Shown here: piece by piece, positions 47,301-59,300 of the stretch
Position numbering within the stretch: the stretch's first letter is position 1
How the letters are laid out: the number at the start of each line of letters is the position of its first letter
DNA from: Chimonanthus salicifolius
Lineage: Eukaryota > Streptophyta > Magnoliopsida > Laurales > Calycanthaceae
Direction of reading: 5' to 3'
DNA length: 64,000 nt
NCBI GenBank assembly: GCA_013350335.1
Contig: CM023536.1
Span: 9,568,207 to 9,632,206, forward strand
Position numbers and translations under genes: made by a program
The notes under the pieces: model-generated
Told to the model about the DNA's origin: nothing
Database searches by the model: none
What the model saw: only the letters and a program-made list of their open reading frames with translations

Positions 47301-50300
47301 TATGTGAGGCTAGGTTGATATTTCTTGTGTTGAAAAATCTTGTCACCAACAACCATTTCAAAAGAGAGAAAAAAAAACGGCTTCAGGAAATATTCACGAT
47401 TGTAGGTGACATCTAGGGTTGTTCCTCAACCCGAAGCCATCATAAATAAATGAGTTTGAACACATGTGCCAGCCTGTTGGGCCGAACTTGGGCTAAGTTA
47501 TTGAGCCCATTTATATAAACGGTCTAGCTTAGGCTTTTACAAGAAGCCCACGAAAGCCCGTCAGGCTTTTCATCCCATTTAGCCATTATAGGTGTGTATC
47601 TGTGCACCTGGGTCATTTTTTTTTTAAAATTATTTTGAAATTAATTAGAAGACTAACTGAATATATTGAAAATAGACCTGATGAACTACAAGTGAACCAA
47701 ATTTGAGGCTAAAACTCAATATTTAACCACTTAATCTTAGTGGTCAAAGTCATCGGACATCCTTAAGAATTACTAAGACAAGGACGCTTGTAACTTTGAC
47801 CACTAAGATCAAGTGGCCAGAAATTAAGTTTTGAGCCCAAATTTGATTTACTTGTCGCACATCATGTCTAACTTTAACCTGAAGATTAGATTTTTAATGG
47901 TCTCAAACGGGTGGGCTCGGGCTATACCTCAAAAGCCCAACACGTTCAGGCAGGCTTGGGTTTCTATATATATGAACAAGCTCAGACTGCCATAGAGCAT
48001 AGTCCGGACCGAACCTGGCCTGTTAGCACCATTAGTGACATCAATGATACCTGTGTTTAAACAATGCAATGTTATCACCAATGTTTTGGGCTAATCTAGA
48101 TTTGAACATAGACCTACTCTAACGACTATTTTCTTTAGTTCAATTTCTTGTCATGGTTGAGTTCTAGAAGTTACAAAACCGTTGCCAAAGGCACAAAAAC
48201 AGAAATATCATGAATTCATTACTCTAAATCACAAAGTGAATTCTGAAATTTTGATATGTTACAAGTATTACGTGTCAAATACATGGATGAATGTTTAAGT
48301 AGAAGAAACTTCAAATTTCAATAATTTAGTGGCAAGTATATTTGTATATGGCTGTAATGCATATCTCTACAGGCAGTTCTTTCATTAATGAATTTCTAAA
48401 TTAAATTTGTAAAACAATGCAATCAATTAAGAAACAAGAATCTATGAGCATTAATGCCAACCTTCTGATATACACAATTTGGTTGTTTTTTGATGAATTA
48501 AAACAACATGAATCTGTTAACTCCATTAAAAAACACATACCTGCATGTTCTACCAGTGAAGAAATCTGTCAAACCTCTCCACATTGTATTCCATAAGCCT
48601 TCAATAGATTCAAAGAAATTATTTATGCCATTCTTTGTAGATCCAAAATCAGGAGCGATCTGTAACATTTACAAATATAAATCATAAAATTAACCATGTT
48701 ATGCTAAGAACTCTTAAAAAAGGTATTTGTATATTAGTTATAATAACCTATAAAAATCTATCACTGAAATGGGGAAAAGTGTTTTTTTATTTACCTTTTA
48801 TCTAAGAGAGAGAGAGAGAGACCATTTATATGTATATCCCTTCATATTTGGCCTCTATATTTGTAATGGCATATATCTGTTTCAAATATAAATATAGGGG
48901 AACGTTCAGCTGCAGACACTATGAAGGGATTTCACGGTGAGAACTCCATGTGGAGGCCACACAATAAACTCTTCTCTTCTCATCTTTCTCTTCTTTCTTC
49001 TCTGAAATATTCTAGGGCATATTACGGTCCTTGCTATAGTACAGGAATACGCTACAACAACAGTAGCACAACTCATGTGCTCTAGAGGAATGAACAATAC
49101 TATATGTTCCATTTCATTGGTATGTTGCTTGGAAAGACCATATAACTCTATGCACTCATGTGCTCTAGAGGAATGAACAATACTATATGTTCCATTTTCA
49201 TTGGTATGTTGCTTGGAAAGACCATATAACTCTATGCACTCATGTGCTCTAGAGGAATGAACAATACTATATGTTCCCTTTTCATTGGTATGTTGCTTGG
49301 AAAGACCATATAATTCTTCGATGTATCTTTTCTTTTATTTCATGTTTCTCTTGTTCTTTCTGTCTCTTGTTCTTCTCCTTTCTGAGTATATATCTCCTAT
49401 ACTCAGTTCCTTTGTATGTATTCTCTTCTTGTCTTAATGAAATTTAGTCGTTAATGTTTCAAAAAAAAAAAAAAAAACTATATGCACTCACATTCTCCAT
49501 AAATAATAGGCTCAAATTAGAATTACAAAACCTGAATTGACATTCATTGTTTTTTTTTTTTTTGGATAACATGGATATCCCTACCCAACATTGAAGGTGA
49601 GACTAATCCCAAGGATACACAAAACTACCCACAAGCCTCGTGTATAGGTCAGCCCGGGAGGAGTTGAACCCAAAACCTCTAATCTAATCCTAGAAGCTTA
49701 GACCAATTGGGCTACTCATGCGGGTTAACATTCATTGTTGAACTGTTGAAGCATTCAAATCCTACAGTTTTTGCTGGATATTTGAAATTTCAATATAATA
49801 ACAGAGAACCAAAAACAAGGTCCATAAAACGTTAGAACGGTCTTACAAACCTGAGTTCCATTATCAAGAACAGTAGCTGTAGTAGTGAATTGACAGTTTG
49901 CTCTATCAATCTCACTAAAATCAGAGTCCTTCAGTATAGCTGCACTCAAGCACAATGTGATGCATAAACAGATATTAAATGAACAAAACCAGGGAATAAA
50001 CCCGTAATTTGCCTCTTTCCCTATAATTAGCCTCACCAGAACATTCGTATTTTGCAGCTTGATCCGTTGTTGGGTAGAGTTTGAATGAGTGAGTTGTAAC
50101 CTTTCCTGGTTTCAATATGAAGAATTGTTCCTGCAACCATAAAATCACTCAATGATATCCTTTTCAAAGCTGATCATACATGGAACTAACAATCTCACAT
50201 GAAGGATATGCACTAAACTATTTTATAATTTTTTATGGAGAAATACTGGTAGTGGTTACAGATACAGTAGTTTGAACCTTAATGGACGGGAACGTTGATT

Positions 50301-53300
50301 ACTTTTTCCTTCGAAATATAAATGGCCCTTGAATGTTAAAGGATGCAAGACAGAAAGAGCCAATAAGAAGTCGTAAAAAGCTCCCCCCTGTAACACCCTG
50401 GATTTTCATCACTTATAATATATTGGATTTGGTTTATTTTGAATTACAAATTGATTGAATTTAAGATTAATGGTTGAAATGGACTTTAGATGGGTAAGGA
50501 CTTGGGTCAATAACCCAATTAAGACCCAATGGATCATGGATAGGATTTATTTTGAAAGTAATTGGGTAAATGTAATTAAATGGGTCCATTACCCAATTGG
50601 GACCCAATGGATCATAGATGAGCTGATTTTAAGGTAAATGGGTAAGGTTAATTTAATTGAGTCAACTATTCAATTAAGACCCAATGCATTAATCCACCTC
50701 ATCAAGTGAGGTGGCATGTAAGTGACATGGCAAGGATGGGACCCACGTGCCATGTGGTAACCATGTCACCACATGCGTGGCAGGCCATGTCATGGTTGAC
50801 TTGGTCAACCATAAGTGAATTCATTTGAGTTGAGTTAAGGATTTATTTAATTAAGAGGTGAATTCAAGTCTTGAGTTTAAGAGTAACATGAATGAGTTCA
50901 AGTGAGTTAAATAATGCTTGAGTCGGAGATGAGTTAAGATGGAAGTTGAGGAGACTTCCATCTCAAGGAGAGTTAAGTGGGAGATGGAGGGTTTCCATCT
51001 CAATGGACAAGAAACCATGCACACGTTGGAAAGCAAAGGAGTGCCTTGGTTAAACCAAGGGACACCTTGACTTGGACAAAACACAAAGGAGGGAATTGGA
51101 GAGTCTTGGGCTGTTACAAAGGGACACCAACCAACACCCCTTGGTCGACCACTTCATCTCTTGCAACCAAGAGTTCTCCTCTTCTCTCTCTCTCTCTCTC
51201 CCACCTACACCATTGTACTTGGAGAATTGCTAAAGAAACAAAGGAAGGAAAGAAGGGAATTCAGATAAAAAAGAAACGAAGGAGACGGGAAAGAAGGTAT
51301 GTAGGAATTTAACAATATAGGATTAAGATTAAGGGTGAACTATAAATTTGGCCATGGTGTGGCTGAATCTATGGATTCTATAATTGATGGAATGGAATGG
51401 CCAAATTGTATTGAGGCCATGGAAATGGAAATACATTCAAAAAATGGTTATGGGATTTAAACAAAAGAACCTATGCCATGATAATAATATGATTAAATAA
51501 AATAGGGTTGGGACTGATTTTAAAGGTTTCAAAATCAATAAACCTTGGGACTGTTTTTATGGCTTCAAAATCAGTAAACCTTGGGACTGTTTTTATGGTT
51601 CCAACATCAGTAAACCTTGGGGCTGTTTTTAAGGTTCCAAATCAGTAAACCTTGGGACTGTTTTTATGGTTTCAAAATCAGTAAACCTTGGGACTGATTT
51701 TTAAGGTTTCAAAATCAGTAAACCTTGGGACTGATTTTTAAGGTTTCAAAATCAGCAAACCTTGGGACTGATTTTAAGATTCCAAAATCAGTCAACCTTG
51801 GGACTGTTTTTAAGGTTCCAAATCAGTAAACTTTGGGACTGATTTTAAGGTTTCAAAATCAGTAAACCTTGAGACTGATTTTTAAGGTTTCAAAATAGTA
51901 AACCTTAGGACTGATTTTAAGGTTTCAAAATCAGTTTGTCTTAGGACTGATTTTAAGGTTTAAAATTGTTAAAATCTTGGGACTGATTTTAAGGTTTAAA
52001 ATTGTTAAAATCTTAGGACTGATTTTAAGGTTTCAAAATCAGTAATCTTGGGACAGGTTTTTAGCCTTCAAACTATTAATTTTGGTTTTAAGGTTTCAAA
52101 ATAGTAAACCTCGGGATTGATTTTAAGGTTTCAAAATCAGTAAGTCTTAGGACTGATTTTAAGGTTTAACATTGTTAAAATCTTGGGACTGATTTTAAGG
52201 TTTAAAATTGTTAAAATCTTAGGACTGATTTTAAGGTTTCAAAATCAGTAAATCTTGGGACTGGTTTTCAGCCTTCAAACCATTAATTTTGGTGTCTGAT
52301 TTTAAGACAGATGCTGGATGATTTTTTGGACCAGTTTTTGGACCAGTTTTGGACCAGTATTAGGACCAGTTGATGGTTGGTTTTTGGGACTGATTCCCAG
52401 TCCATAACTTGTTAAACTTGTGGACTGTTTTGGGCTAGTAAAAACCCCATTGAGGATCTTAAACGGATTAAGAACAAGGAATGCATAAATGCGTTGGGAA
52501 ACGAACATGGAACTTAGATGGAGATAGGGATGTTGAAATTGAGATGGGAAAATCAAACTAATATGTATGTTTGAACTTAATAAGGTAACGAGGTTCGATT
52601 CGTTTCACGTGACCGATAGCGGTATTCTTGCAAAACAAGGAAAGGACGGTATCTTGGACATTGGTAGGATTCCTACCTTTTTGGAGACACAATGGATTAT
52701 GTATATGTCACTGATTTTATTTCTAACTATGATGTTTTATTTTGGTTAAATAAATGGCATGTGTTTATGAACTGTTTTTCAATGCTTTCATGTAATTTGA
52801 TATGGAATGGCATTCTTGCATTCATATTTTCGTGCATGGTGTGGGAGGGAACACAAGGGAAGAGTCCACACTCCATTCGGTGATTCCGATTAACATATGT
52901 GGGGAGGAGTCCACACTCCATTCGGTGATTCCGATTAACATATGTGGGGAGGAGTCCACACTCCATTCGGTAATTCCGATTAACATATGTGGGGAGGTAT
53001 AACAGTAACCTGGTGGTACATCACAAAACATTGTGGAAGTAATTGGCCAAGGGAACACCTTGATATGGTGATTTATCAAGGAGACTATCTGTATATGATG
53101 TGGTTGGATATGGAATTGGGTGAAGGATCATTTGGCATTGACACCCATGGCATGATTATGTTTTGGAAATCATGCCTTGTATTTTGTCACTTATGAAATG
53201 GTTTACAAACATGATATGATCTTTTCTATATTGATTTTATATTGATCCTATGTGTACATAACCCTATTTGGAATTCCTACTAGGCGTGTTGACTAACGCC

Positions 53301-56300
53301 CTACTTCTACGCTATAGATGATGAAACAGGGAATGGAAAGGACATGGGACGTGAAGAAAGCCAAGCATAGGAACTTGGGCAGTTTATGCTTATTTTACTT
53401 AATTGATTTTGAATTAATGTATTGGGAGAACTGTTAATTTTGGGATTGTAATAACTTAGAATCTATTTTGCTATGGTTTGATGATATTTTGGATATTTAA
53501 GTTTCAGTTAATTATATGGTGATTGGCTTCCTTGCTTATTAATGTCATGGATATGAATAGTATTTTATTCATATAATAATTCCGCAAATATTCTTTAGTG
53601 TGTGAAATGTTTTGGGTGGACTTGGTCGACGCACACGTAAAGGTGGCCAGTTAAGGGTCGGATTTTGGAAACTCGGACTTGACTCGCGTCGTGACGTTTC
53701 CGCTCTCTCTCACTCATTTATAAAAAAAATATATATATATACTCTGATTTTCGACGAGTGAAAAAGGCCGGGGCGTTACACCGCCCCCCCCCCCCCCCCC
53801 CCCCCCCCATCATGTTGGTTAGATAATGAAACCTTAGAAGTCATTTTTTCCCTTTTTGGCAAGAACAAAGTTTGTCTCTTGAAAATAGAGTCCACTGGAA
53901 TTGTCAAACACCAAGAGGAAAAAATGAAGTGAAACGATCACCTACACACTAGCGTGCAACGTATTACCCCACACCCCTAGGCATGGAACCACTAAATGGG
54001 GTGGGATGGGTCCGTTGGAAAAGTCTTTCCTTGAATATATGGCCCACCTTGTAGTTAAGCCCAGCAACAACAATGAATTGAATATTTTAAATATCAGAGT
54101 CAATCTTGGACTCAGGAAGGACCGAATTCGAGTCTGAGTCTAACTTAACTGCGTCCTATCTGGATTCTAACAACCTACCTATAGCCTCCTTTAATGTTGT
54201 TAGATACACGTTAGAGAGGAAAGGGGGAAGAGGATACACTAGAAGGATATAAGCTTTCTCCAATTTCATAGTAAGGAATGAGTAGATCTACTTTCCACTC
54301 ATTGGCGGCTGCTTCACTTTCTTCAGTGGCCAATCTAGGGCAGCTAGGAGTAGGCTAGACAAGTTCCTTATTTCTTCAGATTGGGATGCTCACTTTTCCA
54401 ATGCAAGTCAGATCAAACTGTTTAGCCCAATTTCAAACCACCACCCGATAATGTTTGATACTGAAGAGAGAGATTTGGGGCCAAAGCCCTTCCGTTTTAT
54501 TAATGCATGGCTAGAACACCCCAAGTTCGTGACTTAGAAAAGGAGTGGTGGGAAGGTTTCTCCATCTGAGGATGGGCCGGTTTTGTACTTTCAAGGAAAC
54601 TCATCTTACTAAAATCAAAGATCAAGGAATGGGTAAAATCGACAGGGGGACCAGTGAGAGGAAAGAAGTAGTCATTTAGGGCCTGAGGGGTGGAACAGAT
54701 TGGAGGAGAAAAGGGACTTAAATGAGGAAGAGCTAGCGTCCAAGAAGAACTCTAAGGACACCCTTTGGGATTGTCTACGATTGGAAGAGGTTGAATGGAG
54801 ACAGAAGTCAAGAGGTTTGTGGTTAAAGGAGGAAGATAAGAATATCGAAATTTTTCCACACATGTGCTAACGCCCGACGAGCATCCAACAATATCAAATC
54901 AATTATAGTGGAAGGCAGAAGAGTTGTGGACAATAATGGAATAAGAGAGGCAGTGAGGAGACACTTTTCTGCTATCATTCAGTCACCTTCTTGGTTGCCT
55001 TTGCCAGTCTTAGCCCACCCAGCTTCCCAGCTCCCACTTCACATTGGTTTCTTGCCATCGTATTCGGCTCTAGGTATTCTCTTCCCCTCTCTCTTTACAC
55101 ACCTCCTAATTTTCCCCTTTGTAGACCTTGTGGTTTGTTTTCTTCCCATGTCATCCAAGTTGCAGATCATGTTCGTGAGGCTTCTCCATCTTCTTTCCGA
55201 GTCATTCATGCACCTGTCACTTCAAAGGTCCCCCCAACCTTCTTTCATCTTTGACATCAGGATCTTCAAAAGGTTTTTCTCGGTTACTCCGAACTTTACC
55301 ACTCTAGTTGCAGTGCTCGATCCCCAAGACTTCACTTCTTCTCCAACTCAGCAGACAATACTCATTCTCTCACCTCCTCAAATTTGGTACACTCGTTCCC
55401 GAATCCCCCCTTTATCCCTTACTACTGTAGTCTTTACAGAGGACCCGCACCCTCCCCTCCCCTCTCTGTTTTGCTTTTGCCACTTCATCATCTTAGGTTT
55501 TCCCTTGCCTTGGGGTTCTAGTTCTCCTTTCTCTGAGCTTAGTTCTGCCTCTTTGATCAAGAGGAGGTTTCCCCGACCAAAAGTGGATGTGATCCAGTTT
55601 AGTAAGGTCAGTAAGGAGAGGGTAGGTTGGTTGGAGAGAAAGTTTACCTTAGAAGAGATTAGGACGGCCTTAGACAAACTCGAAGGAGACAAAGCCCCAA
55701 GTCTTAATGGTTTCAACGTCACCTTTATTAAATCCTGTTAGGAGACAGTAGGACCGGATTTCCTTAGGGTGTTCAAGGAATTTCACCGAAACGGTATATC
55801 ATTAACAGAGGGTTGAAGAATTCCTTCATAACTCTTATACCAAAAAGGGAGGGCCCATCCAAATTCTCACACTATAGACCAATTAGTCTTGTTGGTGGTA
55901 TCTACAAACTTATAGCAAAGGTGTTGGCCGATCGGTTAAAAAAGGTGTTACCAGAGATAATAGAAGAATCACAAGGAGCGTTCGTGGATAGACAAATTTT
56001 GGACAGTGTATCGATCGCTAACAAATTAGTCCAAATGAGGTGAAAGGATAAGATATCGGGGCTCCTTTTAAAGATCGACATGGAGAAGGCTTATGACTTT
56101 GTAGATTGGGCATTTGTGAGATACATTTTCAACAGGATGGGCTTCGGTCAACGTTAGACGAAATGGATGAAAGCATGCGTGGTTGACACCACATATTAAG
56201 TACTGGCAAACGGTTCTCCCACCCAACCTATAGTAGCTAATAGATGCCTTAGACAGGGAGATCCACTCTCTCCCTTTATCTTCACACTTGTGGATGAAAG

Positions 56301-59300
56301 CTTGAAAAAACTTGTGGAAAAAACTAGAGATCTGGGTATTGTTAAAGGTTTTGAAACGTCTTCGCATGGCCCGATGGTCACGCACTTTCAGTTCGCAGAC
56401 AACACCTTATTTTTCTATGAACCCAACATAAACGAAATTATAGGATACAAAGAGATTCTTAGGTGTTTCAAATTAGTTTTTGGACTCGGAATTAATCTTG
56501 GAAAACGTACCTTAGTTGGTATTGATCTGGAAGACGATTCCCTCAAGGAGTTGCGGAATCAAATAGGTTGTGGTATTGTGAAACTTCCCTTTATCTATCT
56601 AGGTCTACCCGTGGGAGGGAACCCAAGACTCAAGAGTTTTTGGGCACCAGTAGTAGAAAAGATAGAGGAGACTAGTCGGGTGGGTAGGAAAACCTATCTC
56701 TAGGAGGAAGATTAACCTTTATCAAATTTGTGTAAACCTCCCAACATACTAGTCTCTCTTCGAGATGTGGAGAGGAATAATGAAAAAATCAGAACAGTTG
56801 TTTAGGAGATTCCTTGGGGAGATAAGGAGGATGAGACGCCCCTCCCTCCAGCACCACGATCAGAGTAGTATAAATAAGGATTCCATGGAGGGAGGTGAGC
56901 ATCACGATGCGACCGAGTCCGAGTCCGAAGACCGAGCCCTCGACTGGCCCAACCTAGCATGTGCATGGACTAACGTTTATACATGAATACAAATTATTCA
57001 CATCTCAAAGCAAAAGCATAAGGATTCCCACATAAGTCAAATACAACATTCAAGTATCTAGGAGTTGAAAGAATATTACATTTCCATGATCATTTCTCCT
57101 ACAAAATACATTGCTCTCAAAATATCAAAATAAACTACGTCATTCAGGCATCTCCTTGCGTAAATCTTGCTCATGCTTGGTTGCCTCTTGGTCCGGCCTC
57201 GCCTTCATTTCCTTGATCTGCATTTGCATCTAAAGGGGGGAAATTATGGGCTTAGTCAACGTGCCCAGTAGGAATTCCGATAAAAGGGGTTGCACCAAGG
57301 TGTGCCATAATAGAATTGTAAACTCAATTTCAAAGTTAAAAATTCACATGCTATACAATAATACATTTCTCAAAACATTTTCATATCATACTAGAAATAC
57401 CACATTCATTTCATTATTATCACACTGTAGAAATCTCATGATCAAATCATATTCAATGCTTATCATGATATAACATGCCATGGGTGCCATGAAAGATGTA
57501 TGCCTTTCCATGCCCCATGCATCAACCATATTACTAATCTCAATGGTTATTCCTTGACCCTTTACGTCCACCGCATTTCTGGTGGCATCGACAGGGTGCG
57601 GTTCCCTCCAGCAAGTTAACCAGGACCAACCGGTGGAGTGTTGCCCCCTTCCTGCGTAGGTTTCGGGACTGCTTCTGACCCAGGAGCTCTTTCGCCCAAT
57701 TTTAACGCCATTCTCTAAACCAGGGACAAGGCCAAGCATACAATAGTTATTCGATCATGTCATCCAGATATGTCCCTGAGATCAAAGTATGTCTGGACCG
57801 CTCATCTTTATCTCGGTCTATGCAATCCCACCCTATGTAAGCCAAAGTATGTCCAGTCTGCTTATCTTTGGCCCTGCCCAATGCAAGTATTGTGCCATGC
57901 AATATGCATGAATGCATAATGATGATAAATCTCATTCAACATATGTAAAACAGTTTAACATACTTCATAACTGAAAATACATATCATTTTTCAACTCAGA
58001 TTTAGGTATTTAAAACAATTCATAATCTTCCATTTGATAAACAGTATTTAGTTCACACTATAGTGCTTCAAAAATTTAGGAAAACCTACTTGATCAAAGG
58101 CGATCAGCAAAGGAGGGTGGATGACGAATCGACACGAACTACGCCAGGGGAAGGTCTCGGATCTTCGCTCATACCCATATATGTCAAACAAGGAATTCAT
58201 ACCATCATTCTCAATTCGATTAAATGTATCACTAATTTAACTTATAAGGGCCTTAACTAAGTCTTAGAAACAAAAAGGATTGGGTCCCAGAGTATCAAGA
58301 CTTAACTTAGAAAACTGGTGTTGAACAGGGACGATCCATCGTCCTGGGTCTCACGATACATCGTGATATCACGATGTATCGCCTTGGGAATTCAGGGTTC
58401 GGGTTGAGAAAATACTGAGTTGCTCTCAAGCCGATACCATCGCTGTTTGGCGATGTATCGTCCTGAGTACCACGACCCATCGTAAGACATGATACAACGT
58501 GCCCGATCCATCGTGAGCACGATGTATCGCCCTGTGAATATTAGTTCTAGGGTTGGGGAGAGTGCACTTTTGAGCTACTCTCAAGATACCATCGTCGTTG
58601 GACGATGTATCACCTGGGGTCTTACGACACATCGTGAGACATGATACATCATGCTTGACCCATCGTAGGCACGATGTATCGCCTTGGGAAATCAGTTTTT
58701 GGGTTGGGCAGAGTATTGTCTTTTTGGGCTTTTCTCAGGCCGATATCATCGTCACTTGACGATGTATCGCCTGGAGCCTCACGATTTATCGTGAGTGTAC
58801 GATGTATCGCCCTGGGTTGTTCAGTGTTCAAATAGTTTTCCAGGGTGACGCATCGCCTATGGCGATCTGTCACCATGTTGACCCACAATCCATCTCCTGT
58901 TGGAGATGTATCGTGGGTCGTGACAGATTCATATGTTCCAGTTTCCCGCATGTTTCCCCATTTTGATTCCTTTCAACCCCATTTCGTTCTACACTACTTC
59001 TACACCCTCAAATTGAGTTTTTATTATCATAAATCACCATAGACTCAACATACGTCGAGGGATTTGGGGATTTCGTCGTTGTGAATCGACAAATGAGCTC
59101 CTATTTGAAACCCTTTTTTCGATGGAGAGTTCAAAATCGTGGAGTGACTGTTTCTTCTTCCTTCGATGTTTGAGAGGGGGAGAAGAAGAAGGAGAGGGAA
59201 AACGGTGTGAGGAGGAGAGGGAGAAGGAAAGGAGAAATGCTTCTCTTTGCTTCAGATTTTCTTTTGTTTCTCTTTCCTTGAAGTATCAACCATGGAGGTG

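Larger units (their letters stand above)
50389..53780 (+). mobile_element. 3.4-kb solo LTR (LTR2)
   Basis: Ends TGTAACACCCTGG and CCGGGGCGTTACA. Flanks CCCCC (50384-50388) and CCGCC (53781-53785) are a near-match 5-bp duplication. No internal coding region. The stretch GGCGTGTTGACTAACGCC (about 53284) is the inverse of one in LTR3 (about 57253), so the two are relatives in opposite orientation. Inserted in the HAP2 intron between the microexon and the 50-kb exon. The plus orientation is inferred from the typical AT-rich/TTCCGC layout near the right end. Confidence 0.75.

Noticed and set aside
54991..55254. Second-frame ORF in the CT-rich tract of the LINE
   Set aside because: Alternative frame of the same low-complexity pyrimidine-rich DNA; no supporting motif.
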